13,361 nucleotides of DNA. Origin: an uncultured Prevotella sp. GTDB lineage: Bacteria > Bacteroidota > Bacteroidia > Bacteroidales > Bacteroidaceae. Shown one piece after another: positions 1-7,457 of the stretch. A program made the translations under genes and the position numbers. Numbering within the stretch: the first letter of the stretch is position 1; each line of letters begins with the position of its first letter. The stretch covers positions 1-13,361 of the forward strand of contig CAKQCV010000063.1 in NCBI GenBank assembly GCA_934217675.1, read 5' to 3'. The notes under the pieces are model-generated. The model was not told the DNA's origin. It saw only the letters and a list, made by a program, of their open reading frames with translations, and ran no database searches.

Positions 1-182
1 GGGCTGTACCGTCCGGAGGCTGCAAGTTCGCGTATACCGTCGTTTGAGGATTGCCCGTCCAACTAATTCCGACGGAGGGTGGAATGCTTGAGACATGGGG
101 TGACTCATGTACTGGATAAATGACAGGCACTAATGATGCCGAGAGACATCATTGGGACAGAACCCGGCTTACAGAGGCACTG
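1..182 (+). ncRNA. rnpB: RNase P RNA, 3' portion (5' end outside window)
   Basis: This is the catalytic RNA of ribonuclease P, which trims 5' leaders from pre-tRNAs. Only the 3' part is present. The near-invariant 3' core (GACAGAACCCGGCTTAC, 156-172) is directly visible, preceded by GATAAATGAC (115-124). The GGAGGGTGGAATGCTTGAG stretch (74-92) matches the P15/P17 region, and its GGT (78-80) probably corresponds to the tRNA CCA-pairing triplet. Bases 93-99 and 104-110 form a seven-pair stem closed by a GTGA tetraloop, fitting P18 with its GNRA loop. Bases 132-138 and 147-153 form a perfect seven-pair stem, fitting P19, which E. coli lacks but many bacteria have. The exact 3' end is uncertain by a few bases; a T-rich run (183-196) follows it. 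Confidence 0.93.
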
Positions 183-209
183 TTTTCTTTTTTCTTATAA
201 CCTAATTCT

Positions 210-1520
210 ATGGCAATAAAAGATATCATTGAATTCTTCAAAACCGGTATTTGGAAAGACTACAGCAAAAAACCACAACATATAAAAATTGTCGTGGCAA
301 CTTTACGTATGCTGATAATAGCCATCGAAAGGTTCACCACAAAAAGAATTATAGATTCTGCTGCAGCTCTCACCTACTCCACTTTGCTTGCTATCGTTCC
401 AATACTTGCCGTAGTTTTTGCCATAGCTCGAGGTTTCGGGTATAACAAATATATTGAAGAATGGTTTAAAGATGTACTGGCAAGCCAGCCTCAGGCAGCC
501 GAAACCATTGTTGGCTTCGTAAACTCATATCTCATACACACACAAAGCGGTATAATATTGGGAATAGGACTGCTTGTTATGCTGTGGACCGTAACTATAC
601 TTATCCGCAATATAGAACTTGCATTCAATAAAATATGGCAAGTAAAAAAGCCACGCAGCATATTCCGCACAATTACCGATTATATGGGAATGTTTTTCCT
701 CGCTCCTATAATAATCGTTTTTACATCAGGAGTATCCATCTTCATGGCAACATTTGCCAACCAGACACAGGAATTCGAACTGCTTGCACCAATGGTACGC
801 TTTTTATGGGACTGCACCCCATACATCCTTATGTCTGGTGTATTTATTGTTCTATATATATTCATGCCAAATACAAGAGTAAAACTAAAGTGTGCAATTG
901 GTCCAGGAATACTTGCAGGTGTAGCTATGCAAGGACTACAGCTTTTCTATATTCACTCTCAAATTTGGGTGAGCAGCTATAATGCCATATATGGCTCATT
1001 TGCAGCCTTGCCTCTATTCATGCTGTGGGTACAGATTTCATGGAATATCTGTTTGTTTGGGGCAGAGTTGTGCTATACAAGCCAAAACATGGAAGAATTT
1101 GCATTTAGAACTGAAACATACGAAATCTCACCACGCTACCGCATTATAATGTCAATGCTGATAATGAAACTCATATGCAAAAGATTTGAAAATGGAGAGA
1201 AACCATTTACAGCTCTCGATTTGAAATTTGCAACAAACATTCCAATTCGCATCACACAGCAACTATTGTATGAACTTATTGACATGCATTTTATAAGTGA
1301 AATAACAAGCGACGAGAAAGGAGAGGAAAGTGTTTATCAACCTGCAGAAGACTTATCGAGACTTAGCGTAGGCTTGCTAATAGACAGATATGAATCAACA
1401 GGAAAATGGGAAATAGCATTGAACATGGAAAACATGAACCACGAAAAATGGAATCAAGCTATTGCAAATCACTCAGAATATCTCAAAGCACAGCGTAATA
1501 TTTTACTAAAAGACTTATAA
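210..1520 (+). CDS. YihY/BrkB-family inner-membrane protein (UPF0761)
   Basis: This 436-residue integral membrane protein belongs to the YihY/virulence factor BrkB family. The family was once called RNase BN, but that activity belongs to another protein, and the true function is not settled. About six hydrophobic segments can be seen near residues 50-75, 112-132, 158-181, 203-220, 227-248 and 260-288. Family signatures are AAALTYSTLLAIVP (51-64) and the YGSFAALPLFMLWVQISW run with GAEL (261-287). Residues from about 300 on form a soluble tail rich in charged and helical sequence, possibly a winged-helix-like domain, longer than in the short family members. The ATG sits 27 bases after the end of rnpB with no Shine-Dalgarno, normal for this phylum. 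No promoter is evident in the gap, so readthrough from rnpB is possible. Family assignment is secure; the role is unknown. Confidence 0.9.
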   Translation: MAIKDIIEFFKTGIWKDYSKKPQHIKIVVATLRMLIIAIERFTTKRIIDSAAALTYSTLLAIVPILAVVFAIARGFGYNKYIEEWFKDVLASQPQAAETIVGFVNSYLIHTQSGIILGIGLLVMLWTVTILIRNIELAFNKIWQVKKPRSIFRTITDYMGMFFLAPIIIVFTSGVSIFMATFANQTQEFELLAPMVRFLWDCTPYILMSGVFIVLYIFMPNTRVKLKCAIGPGILAGVAMQGLQLFYIHSQIWVSSYNAIYGSFAALPLFMLWVQISWNICLFGAELCYTSQNMEEFAFRTETYEISPRYRIIMSMLIMKLICKRFENGEKPFTALDLKFATNIPIRITQQLLYELIDMHFISEITSDEKGEESVYQPAEDLSRLSVGLLIDRYESTGKWEIALNMENMNHEKWNQAIANHSEYLKAQRNILLKDL

Positions 1521-1566
1521 ATCTATAGCCAAATACACCTCAAAAAGGTCCTAATTGGAGAAAGCC

Positions 1567-1597
1567 TTGGCTAAAAGAAAAAATATTTGTATATTTG
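1567..1597 (+). promoter_or_regulatory. Bacteroidota-type promoter for the DUF1232 gene
   Basis: TATATTTG at 1590-1597 matches the Bacteroidota -7 consensus TAnnTTTG exactly. TTG at 1567-1569 lies 20 bases upstream, a fitting place for the -33 element. Transcription would start near 1604 and leave a leader of roughly 38 bases before the ATG at 1642. This suggests that the small gene is transcribed separately from the BrkB gene. The call is by motif match only. Confidence 0.6.
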
Positions 1598-1641
1598 TGC
1601 CATTAAATCAAATGATATTATAACAATAAAAAGTTTAGATA

Positions 1642-2025
1642 ATGGAATTACCTGATTTTATGTCATATTCCAATAAATTCACCAATAGTGGATTTTTGGA
1701 AAAAATATCAAAAATAGCCAAACGTGCCGGTGCTAAACTTGTATACGTTGCCTTAGTATTATATTATACTCTGCAAAACAATAAAGTTTCAATAAAAGAC
1801 AAAGCTATAATTGTCGGAGCTCTCGGCTATCTGATAAGTCCACTTGATGTAATACCAGATGCAATTCCAATTATTGGACTTGGTGATGACCTTGCGGTCT
1901 TACTGTATGTCTTGAACAAGATTGGGCATGTATCTGACGAAATCAAGGAAAAAGCAAAGTCAAAGCTTTCTAAATGGTTCGACGATGATGAGCTTGATGA
2001 ACTTAAAGATTTAAAAATAGAATAG
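1642..2025 (+). CDS. DUF1232 (YkvA-type) small membrane-associated protein
   Basis: This is a 127-residue protein with the DUF1232 signature. The core at residues 54-90 reads DKAIIVGALGYLISPLDVIPD, then IPIIGLGDDLAVL; the PLDVIPD and GLGDDLAVL motifs define the family. Two hydrophobic stretches, about 33-43 and 56-90, suggest membrane association. The C-terminus (100-127) is highly charged, with an acidic DDDELDELKD run. No biochemical function is established for the family, and neighbours give no clear hint. A good promoter lies just upstream and a hairpin terminator just downstream, so the gene is probably monocistronic. The ATG at 1642 starts a complete domain; no Shine-Dalgarno is apparent. 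Confidence 0.88.
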   Translation: MELPDFMSYSNKFTNSGFLEKISKIAKRAGAKLVYVALVLYYTLQNNKVSIKDKAIIVGALGYLISPLDVIPDAIPIIGLGDDLAVLLYVLNKIGHVSDEIKEKAKSKLSKWFDDDELDELKDLKIE

Positions 2026-2040
2026 TCTAATAATATTTAT

Positions 2041-2077
2041 AGGAGATAACCTTTGCATGGTTTATCTCCTATTTTTT
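2041..2077 (+). terminator. Intrinsic terminator at the convergent gene junction
   Basis: AGGAGATAACC (2041-2051) pairs with GGTTTATCTCCT (2059-2070), one T bulged, around a seven-base loop, followed by six T residues (2072-2077). This is a good rho-independent terminator for the plus-strand DUF1232 gene. The right arm overlaps the TAG stop of the convergent helicase gene (2069-2071), and the T-run is antisense to the helicase's last two lysine codons. Read on the minus strand the hairpin also forms but is followed by an AT-rich stretch rather than a T-run, so it should be weaker in that direction. Confidence 0.8.
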
Positions 2078-3802
2078 ATTCTTCAATTTTTTAATTCTTC
2101 GCTTTGCTTCTGGTACTTCCGGGCAAAGCAACAAAGCTTTCTCATAATTGGCTATAGCAGCATCAGCCATGTGTTCTCGTTCACATTCTTTTCCGAGCAT
2201 TGTATATTCAACTGCAAGCTTTTTCAAGAACTTTTCCTTTTCTTTCTTTTCTTCCAAGAGACGTTTGTTCTCTTCACGCAGAATATTGATAATATTTAAT
2301 TTCTTACGAATATAACGCTTAACAAGAGGCTTTTCTATATCATACCTGCTATGTATTGCCTTGAAGAAATTAGCAAGAAAGCTGTCAAAATCTCCTCTGT
2401 TAAAATCCTCCACTGCATCGTGGTATTCTTTATCAGCCTTCGATTCTGTCAATGCCTTGTTTATAACAACATTATTATTATAGTTTTTGGCAAAATTTAC
2501 AACCTCACTCCTTACAAAAACATCACGACGGCGGATAGGTTCCTTTAAACATATTCCTTCAAGCGATGTACAGCGAGACAGTGCCACATAAGTCTGTCCT
2601 CCAGCAAATACACCTCCTGTAAAGTCAATATTAACTCGTCTGAAAGTCAACCCCTGACTCTTATGAACAGTTATCGCCCATGCCAACCGAATAGGAAATT
2701 GCGTATATACACCTATCTCCTCCTCTTCTATTTTTTGTTCTTTATCATTAAACGTATATCTAACATTGCTCCATGTTGCACACTCTACCTCAAATTCCTT
2801 ACCATCGTCAGTAATGACATACAGCACCCCATTATCCTCATCAATGGTTTCAATAATACCAAGTGTACCATTCACCCATCGTTTGTCTATATCATTTTTT
2901 ATAAATATAATCTGTGCACCAACCTTTAAATCAAGTTGAATAGGTGTTGGCAGACTGCTTTCTGGAAATTCTCCAGAAATTTGCCCCAAGAATATCGACG
3001 GGTCACCAGGCAATTGCTGAAGTTTCTTATCATTTATATAATCCACGGTATCACGCCTTGTAGACAGTGTTATAGACAATGTATTATCGTGTACAGAAGG
3101 CTGCATCCCAACTCTTTTGTTGAGTAATCCTAAATCTGTATCACCAACGCAATTTGTGCGAATATGGTCTAATATATTTATAAATACTGGATCAGTCTGA
3201 CGATACACCTTGCAGAGTTCAATACTGACAAGCTGCATCTCTCTGAACACATGAGCATCAAAGAAATAGGCAGAAGGATAAAACGGACGAAGGAACTGCC
3301 GGTCTTCTTCCTTTAAAACTGGTTCAAGCTGATAAATATCCCCAACAAGCAACAACTGCTTTCCGCCAAACGGTTCACGCATGTTCCTGGAATATATCCT
3401 CAACACTTTGTCAATGAAATCGATAATATCAGCACGCACCATGCTAATCTCATCAATGATGATCAACTCCACCTCACGGAGAATCTTTCGTTTCTCACCA
3501 TTATATTTCAGTGTTTCCTTGATATTCCGGTTTGAGAAGCGCGAATCTGTCGGAATAAGTGGATGAAAAGGAATTTTAAAAAAACTATGCAACGTTGAAC
3601 CACCAGCATTTATCGCTGCAATACCAGTCGGTGCAAGCACAATATGCTTCTTTTTTGTATGCTTGCAGATATAACGCAAGAATGTAGATTTACCCGTCCC
3701 CGCCTTTCCTGTAAGGAAAAGCGAACGACGGGTATAGTTTATTATTTGTAGAGCTTTCTGAAACTCTGCATTGCTTATGTCAATCTGATTCTCAGTATCC
3801 AC
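2069..3802 (-). CDS. PIF1-like SF1 DNA helicase with C-terminal TPR
   Basis: This 577-residue protein is a superfamily 1 helicase of the PIF1/RecD-like group, expected to unwind DNA 5'-3' with ATP. Motifs appear in order: Walker A GKAGTGKST (32-40), Ia LAPTGIAA (56-63), Walker B IIDEISM (115-121), III LLVGDIYQLEPV (151-162), IV KVYRQ (198-202), V ITVHKSQGLTF (377-387) and VI YVALSRCTSLEGI (405-417). The stretch 290-350 resembles the SH3-like insert seen in this group. A lysine/glutamate-rich coiled-coil candidate (about 506-527) leads into one TPR-like repeat (about 527-562) and a basic tail. The start codon is GTG at 3802; no ATG lies between the upstream gene and motif II, so the GTG start is preferred. 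It lies 44 bases after the penicillin-binding protein gene and may share its transcript. Helicase call firm; cellular role unknown. Confidence 0.9.
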   Translation of the reverse strand: MDTENQIDISNAEFQKALQIINYTRRSLFLTGKAGTGKSTFLRYICKHTKKKHIVLAPTGIAAINAGGSTLHSFFKIPFHPLIPTDSRFSNRNIKETLKYNGEKRKILREVELIIIDEISMVRADIIDFIDKVLRIYSRNMREPFGGKQLLLVGDIYQLEPVLKEEDRQFLRPFYPSAYFFDAHVFREMQLVSIELCKVYRQTDPVFINILDHIRTNCVGDTDLGLLNKRVGMQPSVHDNTLSITLSTRRDTVDYINDKKLQQLPGDPSIFLGQISGEFPESSLPTPIQLDLKVGAQIIFIKNDIDKRWVNGTLGIIETIDEDNGVLYVITDDGKEFEVECATWSNVRYTFNDKEQKIEEEEIGVYTQFPIRLAWAITVHKSQGLTFRRVNIDFTGGVFAGGQTYVALSRCTSLEGICLKEPIRRRDVFVRSEVVNFAKNYNNNVVINKALTESKADKEYHDAVEDFNRGDFDSFLANFFKAIHSRYDIEKPLVKRYIRKKLNIINILREENKRLLEEKKEKEKFLKKLAVEYTMLGKECEREHMADAAIANYEKALLLCPEVPEAKRRIKKLKNKK

Positions 3803-3808
3803 TCTTTT

Positions 3809-3831
3809 ATATTTGCTAAAAAACCAAATAT
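3809..3831 (-). promoter_or_regulatory. Inverted repeat just before the helicase start
   Basis: ATATTTG (3809-3815) and CAAATAT (3825-3831) form a perfect seven-base inverted repeat around a nine-base loop. On the minus-strand transcript the loop carries six U residues. The hairpin would end only six bases before the helicase GTG start. In Bacteroidota, where initiation depends on an open AU-rich region rather than Shine-Dalgarno pairing, such a hairpin could lower translation of the helicase relative to the upstream gene. This role is inferred; the stem is AT-rich and weak. Confidence 0.35.
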
Positions 3832-3846
3832 TACAACAGTCAGGTA

Positions 3847-6366
3847 TTAAAAATCATCAAGCGACATTTGCTGATTTTTTGGCTTACTCTGCTTCTGTTT
3901 CGGTTCTGTTGCCTGCTTATGCTCTTCGGTTGATACATTTCCGTTATTATGTGTAGCTACAGGTTCCGATTCATGAACAATATTTCCATTCTCGTCAAGG
4001 AGTTCCTCATCCTCCATGATAACTTGAGTACTGTCTACGCGGGCTGTATCACGGCGTACCGGAACATAACTTGCACAATTATACATACCATTAGTAATAT
4101 CTGCATCATGTGGCTTGTCAAACTTGCCATGGTATTTTTTGAACTCTGGATCCCCCATTACCGACTGAATGAAATATCCGCAAACAGGTAGTGCAGTTCG
4201 GCTTCCCTGTCCCAAGGCGCCAGTTCTGAAATGTATGCAACGGTATTCACCGCCAACCCATGCTCCACAAACGAGTTTCGGACTGACACACATGAACCAC
4301 GCATCAGAATGATTATTCGTCGTACCAGTTTTTCCTCCGAAATCAGTATCACGAGCAGTATCAGTATATCCCCAAAGACTTTGAGAAGTACCTCCTGGCT
4401 CACGCATACCTCCCATCAATAATTGCTGCATAAAGAACGCGCTCTTGTATGGAATAGCCTGTTCCTCCTCTGTTGGAGCAACATAAACCTCTTTACCATC
4501 CTTATCAACAATCCTCGTAACAAGAAGCGGCTGCACATGCTTTCCGTCATTGGCAACACAACAATATGCATCAACCATATCAATCAGCTTTACGTCAGAT
4601 GAGCCAAGAGCCAACGAAGGTGTTTCGTCCAAAGGATTTGTGATACCCATCTGATGAGCTGTATTTATAATATTCTTTATACCCATTTCTGTACCAAGGC
4701 GCACAGCAATAGAATTTATACTCTTAGCAAAAGCACTCTTCAAAGGAATGGAGTCACCAGAGAATCTTCCATTGGCATTTGTCGGAGTCCATATAGTGTT
4801 CTCGTGTTTTACCTTATCATAAACTTCCATTCTGATAAATTCGTCACGACGCTTGTCACAAGGTGTCAATCCTTGATTCATTGCCTCAGTATACACAAAA
4901 AGCTTGAATGTTGATCCAGGCTGACGGTCGGCAGTAACCTTGTCATATTTCCATGTATCAAAATCAATATCGCCGACCCACGCTTTCACTGCTCCCGTCT
5001 GTGGTTCCATAGCAACAAACGCACAGTGCATGAACTTAACCATATATCTTACGGAGTCCGCCATACTCATCTCTTTTTCTATAAAACCTTTTTCATAGTC
5101 AAAGAGTTTCACCATATGAGGTTTGTTCACATAATATTCTATAGAATCCGGACTGTTTGGGAAACGCGCTAACAGCTGCTGATATCCTGGCTGCTTTTGC
5201 AATATACCCTCTATAAATCCAGGAATGACGTTACCATTTTCATCACGCCAAGGATCTTGCCCGCTCCAGTGGCTATTGAAGTTTTTCTGAACCTGCTTCA
5301 TTTGCTTAGTAACAGCAGCTTCTGCATACTTCTGCATACGTGTATCAATGGTTGTGTATATCTTCAAGCCACTTGTATACAGATCATAGCCATTGTCCTT
5401 ACACCAGTCAGAAAGATTCTTTGCCACAGCTTCACGGAAGTATTTCGCCTGTCCGTCATAATTTTCTTCAAGATTGAAATCAAGCGTAATAGGCAACTGC
5501 GACAATGAATCACAAACAGAGCGCGACAAGTCACCGTGTGTAACCATGTTGTTGAGCACAACATTACGACGGATTTTGCTGTTCTCTGGATTTGACTTAG
5601 GATTATAATAGGTAGTAGCCTTCAACATACCGACAAGGACAGCAGCCTGTTCTGTTTTCAGTTCTTTCGGAGTAGTATTAAAGTATGTCTTTGCTGCAGT
5701 TTTTATTCCGTATGAATTAGAGCCGAAATCTACAGTATTGGCATACATCGTTATAATTTCCTTCTTTGAATAAACAGTTTCAAGCTTAACAGCAATTATC
5801 CATTCCTTACTCTTCATGATAAGGATTTTCAAGCCTGGAATTTTTCCCAATAAGCCTGTAGAATAGTTGCGGCGCACACGGAACATGTTTTTTGCCAACT
5901 GCTGTGTGATAGTCGAAGCTCCACGAGCACCATGATGCGTCGCTGCATCTTTCAATGCACCGAACAATCCTATAGGATCTATACCTACATGCTTGTAGAA
6001 ACGTTCGTCCTCGGTATCAACAAGAGCCTTGAAAAATGCCGGTGCCACTTCATCGTATTTTACCGGTGTGCGGTTTTCGTTAAAATATTTTCCTATAAGT
6101 TTGCCGTCAGCACTGTAAATTTCTGAAGCTTCGCTAACTTGAGGGTCAAGGATTCCATTGAAATAACCTGGTGAACTTCCAAAAAGCCAAAGGAAGTTAA
6201 TGTCAACCATTCCAAGATATAGGAAAAAGGCTACTATACATGAACAAAAGCCGATAACCGTTTTGGTATACCAAGCCCTGCCACTGTAGAGATTCTTATA
6301 CCATTTCCAAAAGCGCTTCGTCGCTGTTATGATATAAGTTACTATAGCTTTTAATTTCTTAAACAT
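3847..6366 (-). CDS. Class A penicillin-binding protein (PBP1A-type, GT51 plus transpeptidase)
   Basis: This 839-residue bifunctional enzyme polymerises lipid II into glycan strands and cross-links the peptides in the periplasm. A short cytoplasmic N-terminus precedes one membrane anchor (about 35-55). The GT51 domain shows EDERFYKHVG (119-128, catalytic Glu119), GASTITQQLAKN (149-160), KSKEWIIAVKLE (185-196) and the KKEIITMYAN region (201-210). The transpeptidase domain has all three motifs: STFK with nucleophile Ser485 (485-488), SIN (549-551) and KTG (679-681). After about residue 765 comes a hydrophilic tail rich in Glu, Gln, Lys and Asn, low in complexity. Length is normal for Bacteroidota PBP1A-like proteins. 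A promoter-like element overlaps the end of miaA upstream, and the helicase gene follows after 44 bases. Both active sites look intact. Whether it is the PBP1A or another class A paralogue of its genome cannot be told here. Confidence 0.95.
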   Translation of the reverse strand: MFKKLKAIVTYIITATKRFWKWYKNLYSGRAWYTKTVIGFCSCIVAFFLYLGMVDINFLWLFGSSPGYFNGILDPQVSEASEIYSADGKLIGKYFNENRTPVKYDEVAPAFFKALVDTEDERFYKHVGIDPIGLFGALKDAATHHGARGASTITQQLAKNMFRVRRNYSTGLLGKIPGLKILIMKSKEWIIAVKLETVYSKKEIITMYANTVDFGSNSYGIKTAAKTYFNTTPKELKTEQAAVLVGMLKATTYYNPKSNPENSKIRRNVVLNNMVTHGDLSRSVCDSLSQLPITLDFNLEENYDGQAKYFREAVAKNLSDWCKDNGYDLYTSGLKIYTTIDTRMQKYAEAAVTKQMKQVQKNFNSHWSGQDPWRDENGNVIPGFIEGILQKQPGYQQLLARFPNSPDSIEYYVNKPHMVKLFDYEKGFIEKEMSMADSVRYMVKFMHCAFVAMEPQTGAVKAWVGDIDFDTWKYDKVTADRQPGSTFKLFVYTEAMNQGLTPCDKRRDEFIRMEVYDKVKHENTIWTPTNANGRFSGDSIPLKSAFAKSINSIAVRLGTEMGIKNIINTAHQMGITNPLDETPSLALGSSDVKLIDMVDAYCCVANDGKHVQPLLVTRIVDKDGKEVYVAPTEEEQAIPYKSAFFMQQLLMGGMREPGGTSQSLWGYTDTARDTDFGGKTGTTNNHSDAWFMCVSPKLVCGAWVGGEYRCIHFRTGALGQGSRTALPVCGYFIQSVMGDPEFKKYHGKFDKPHDADITNGMYNCASYVPVRRDTARVDSTQVIMEDEELLDENGNIVHESEPVATHNNGNVSTEEHKQATEPKQKQSKPKNQQMSLDDF

Positions 6367-6382
6367 ATTGTATAAATTTTTG

Positions 6383-6419
6383 TTTGTACATTATATCACT
6401 ACTGTATAATAGGTACAAA
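6383..6419 (-). promoter_or_regulatory. Nested inverted repeat over the PBP promoter and leader
   Basis: TTTGTAC (6383-6389) and GTACAAA (6413-6419) form a perfect seven-base inverted repeat. Inside it, ATTATA (6390-6395) pairs with TATAAT (6405-6410), extended by a T-G pair, leaving a seven-base loop; only bases 6411-6412 are unpaired between the two stems. The right outer arm overlaps the predicted -7 element (6416-6423) and the expected transcription start falls near 6410. It could be an operator for a dimeric regulator, or the inner stem could cap the 5' end of the mRNA. Both roles are inferred. Confidence 0.4.
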
Positions 6420-6447
6420 TATACAAATTACTTGTGATTTATCTCAA
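6416..6447 (-). promoter_or_regulatory. Bacteroidota-type promoter for the PBP gene
   Basis: On the minus strand TATATTTG (6423 to 6416) matches the -7 consensus TAnnTTTG. TTG (6447 to 6445), which is the Leu299 codon of miaA, lies 21 bases upstream as a candidate -33 element. Transcription would begin near 6410, giving a leader of about 44 bases before the ATG at 6366. The promoter therefore starts inside the miaA coding sequence and would let the penicillin-binding protein be expressed apart from miaA. Confidence 0.55.
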
Positions 6448-7341
6448 TGTTTCTATATATTTTATGATTTCTTCAATGTTATCGGGGTGGAACCATTGTA
6501 TTTGTGGGTCACGGCGAAACCACGTGAGCTGCTTGCGACAATATTTTCTTGAGTCGCATTGTATGCGGAAAGTAGCCTCTTGCTCTGTACACCTACCGTC
6601 GAAAAACTCAAAAAGCTCTTTATATCCCACCGTATTTAGGGCATTCAAACCTCGCAAAGGATACACACTGCGCGCTTCTTCAACAAGTCCGTCGCAAACC
6701 ATTTTTTCAACTCTTCTGTTTATGCGACTATATAGTTCTTCTCTATCTCGGTTCAGTCCAATCTTTACAATATTGAACGGACGCGACTTACGCTCATTTT
6801 TTCTGAACGATGTATACGTTTTTCCTGTCATGATGCATATCTCCAAGGCATGTACCACTCGCTTCGGATTTTTTCTGTCTACGATAGAATAATATTCTGG
6901 ATCAAGACGTTCAAGTTCACGACAAAGAGCTTCAAGTCCCTCCTTTTCATAGCGTTGTTTCATCAGTTCTCTCGTTGTTGCATCTATTGTCGGTATATCG
7001 TCAATACCATTGCACACCGAGTCTATATACATCATACTGCCGCCTGTGAGAAGTGCAAGATGCTGATTGCCGTCAAAATATCCAGCAAGGAACTTCATCA
7101 CATCTTCTTCATACATTGATGCACTGTAATAATCGCCAAGAGACAGATTACCAACAAAATAATGTTTTACACGCTGCTGCTGCTCTAAAGTAGGGGCAGC
7201 GGTACCTACTGGTATTTCTTTAAAAAGTTGGCGCGAGTCAGCATTAATGATAGGAATATTAAAATGTTCTGCCACACGAAGACACAACTCTGTTTTTCCC
7301 ACTCCTGTCGGGCCAAGTATTACTACTAATGTATCCTGCAT
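6439..7341 (-). CDS. miaA: tRNA dimethylallyltransferase MiaA
   Basis: MiaA transfers a dimethylallyl group from dimethylallyl diphosphate to N6 of adenosine 37 in tRNAs that read UNN codons (i6A37), which stabilises codon-anticodon pairing. The 300-residue length is normal. Visible motifs are the P-loop GPTGVGKT (10-17), NADSRQLF with the probable catalytic Asp35 (33-40), GTAAP (46-50), LLTGGSMMY (97-105, Ser102 where E. coli has Thr), the [11 protein letters not shown] helix (158-168), and [25 protein letters not shown] split over 218-242. The C-terminal QLTWFRRD (271-278) is also typical. The ATG at 7341 begins eight residues before the P-loop, as in the family. A hairpin terminator separates it from lpxA. 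No convincing promoter was found in the 40-base gap between that hairpin and the ATG, so expression may depend on readthrough. Confidence 0.97.
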   Translation of the reverse strand: MQDTLVVILGPTGVGKTELCLRVAEHFNIPIINADSRQLFKEIPVGTAAPTLEQQQRVKHYFVGNLSLGDYYSASMYEEDVMKFLAGYFDGNQHLALLTGGSMMYIDSVCNGIDDIPTIDATTRELMKQRYEKEGLEALCRELERLDPEYYSIVDRKNPKRVVHALEICIMTGKTYTSFRKNERKSRPFNIVKIGLNRDREELYSRINRRVEKMVCDGLVEEARSVYPLRGLNALNTVGYKELFEFFDGRCTEQEATFRIQCDSRKYCRKQLTWFRRDPQIQWFHPDNIEEIIKYIETLR

Positions 7342-7377
7342 CTCTTAATATTTAAACCAAGTGGTAGTGATATTATC

Positions 7378-7429
7378 AAAATGGTGCTTGGCACCTTTCA
7401 TAATCTATATGAAATTTAGCCAAGCACCA
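7378..7429 (-). terminator. Hairpin terminator between lpxA and miaA
   Basis: TGGTGCTTGGC (7382-7392) and GCCAAGCACCA (7419-7429) form a perfect 11-base inverted repeat. A second stem of seven pairs (7396-7402 with 7408-7414) sits above a small internal loop, closing on a five-base loop. On the minus strand the hairpin is followed by ATTTTGATAAT, a short T-run. It is well placed to end transcription of lpxD-lpxC/fabZ-lpxA. The T-run is short, so termination may be partial and allow some miaA readthrough. Confidence 0.7.
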
Positions 7430-7457
7430 AAATTATTACTAACAATAATAGCAAATA

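Noticed and set aside
1566..1575. CTTGGCTAAA shared with the minus-strand hairpin after lpxA (around 7416-7425)
   Set aside because: Ten shared bases in 13 kb of AT-rich DNA can occur by chance, and the flanks do not match; not called a repeat family.
3808..3815. TATATTTG on the plus strand, a perfect -7 match
   Set aside because: It points away from any plus-strand gene and into the antisense of the PBP gene. It has no TTG partner at a fitting distance in view and is also explained as one arm of the AT-rich inverted repeat.
6434..6892. A 152-codon plus-strand open frame opposite the end of miaA
   Set aside because: It is antisense to conserved MiaA motifs and Ser/Arg/Cys-rich without a domain; I treat it as chance.
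7342..7380. Candidate miaA promoter (TTTG, 22 bases, TAAATATT on the minus strand)
   Set aside because: The -7 candidate has two mismatches to TAnnTTTG and would place the start almost at the ATG. I did not list it as a feature.
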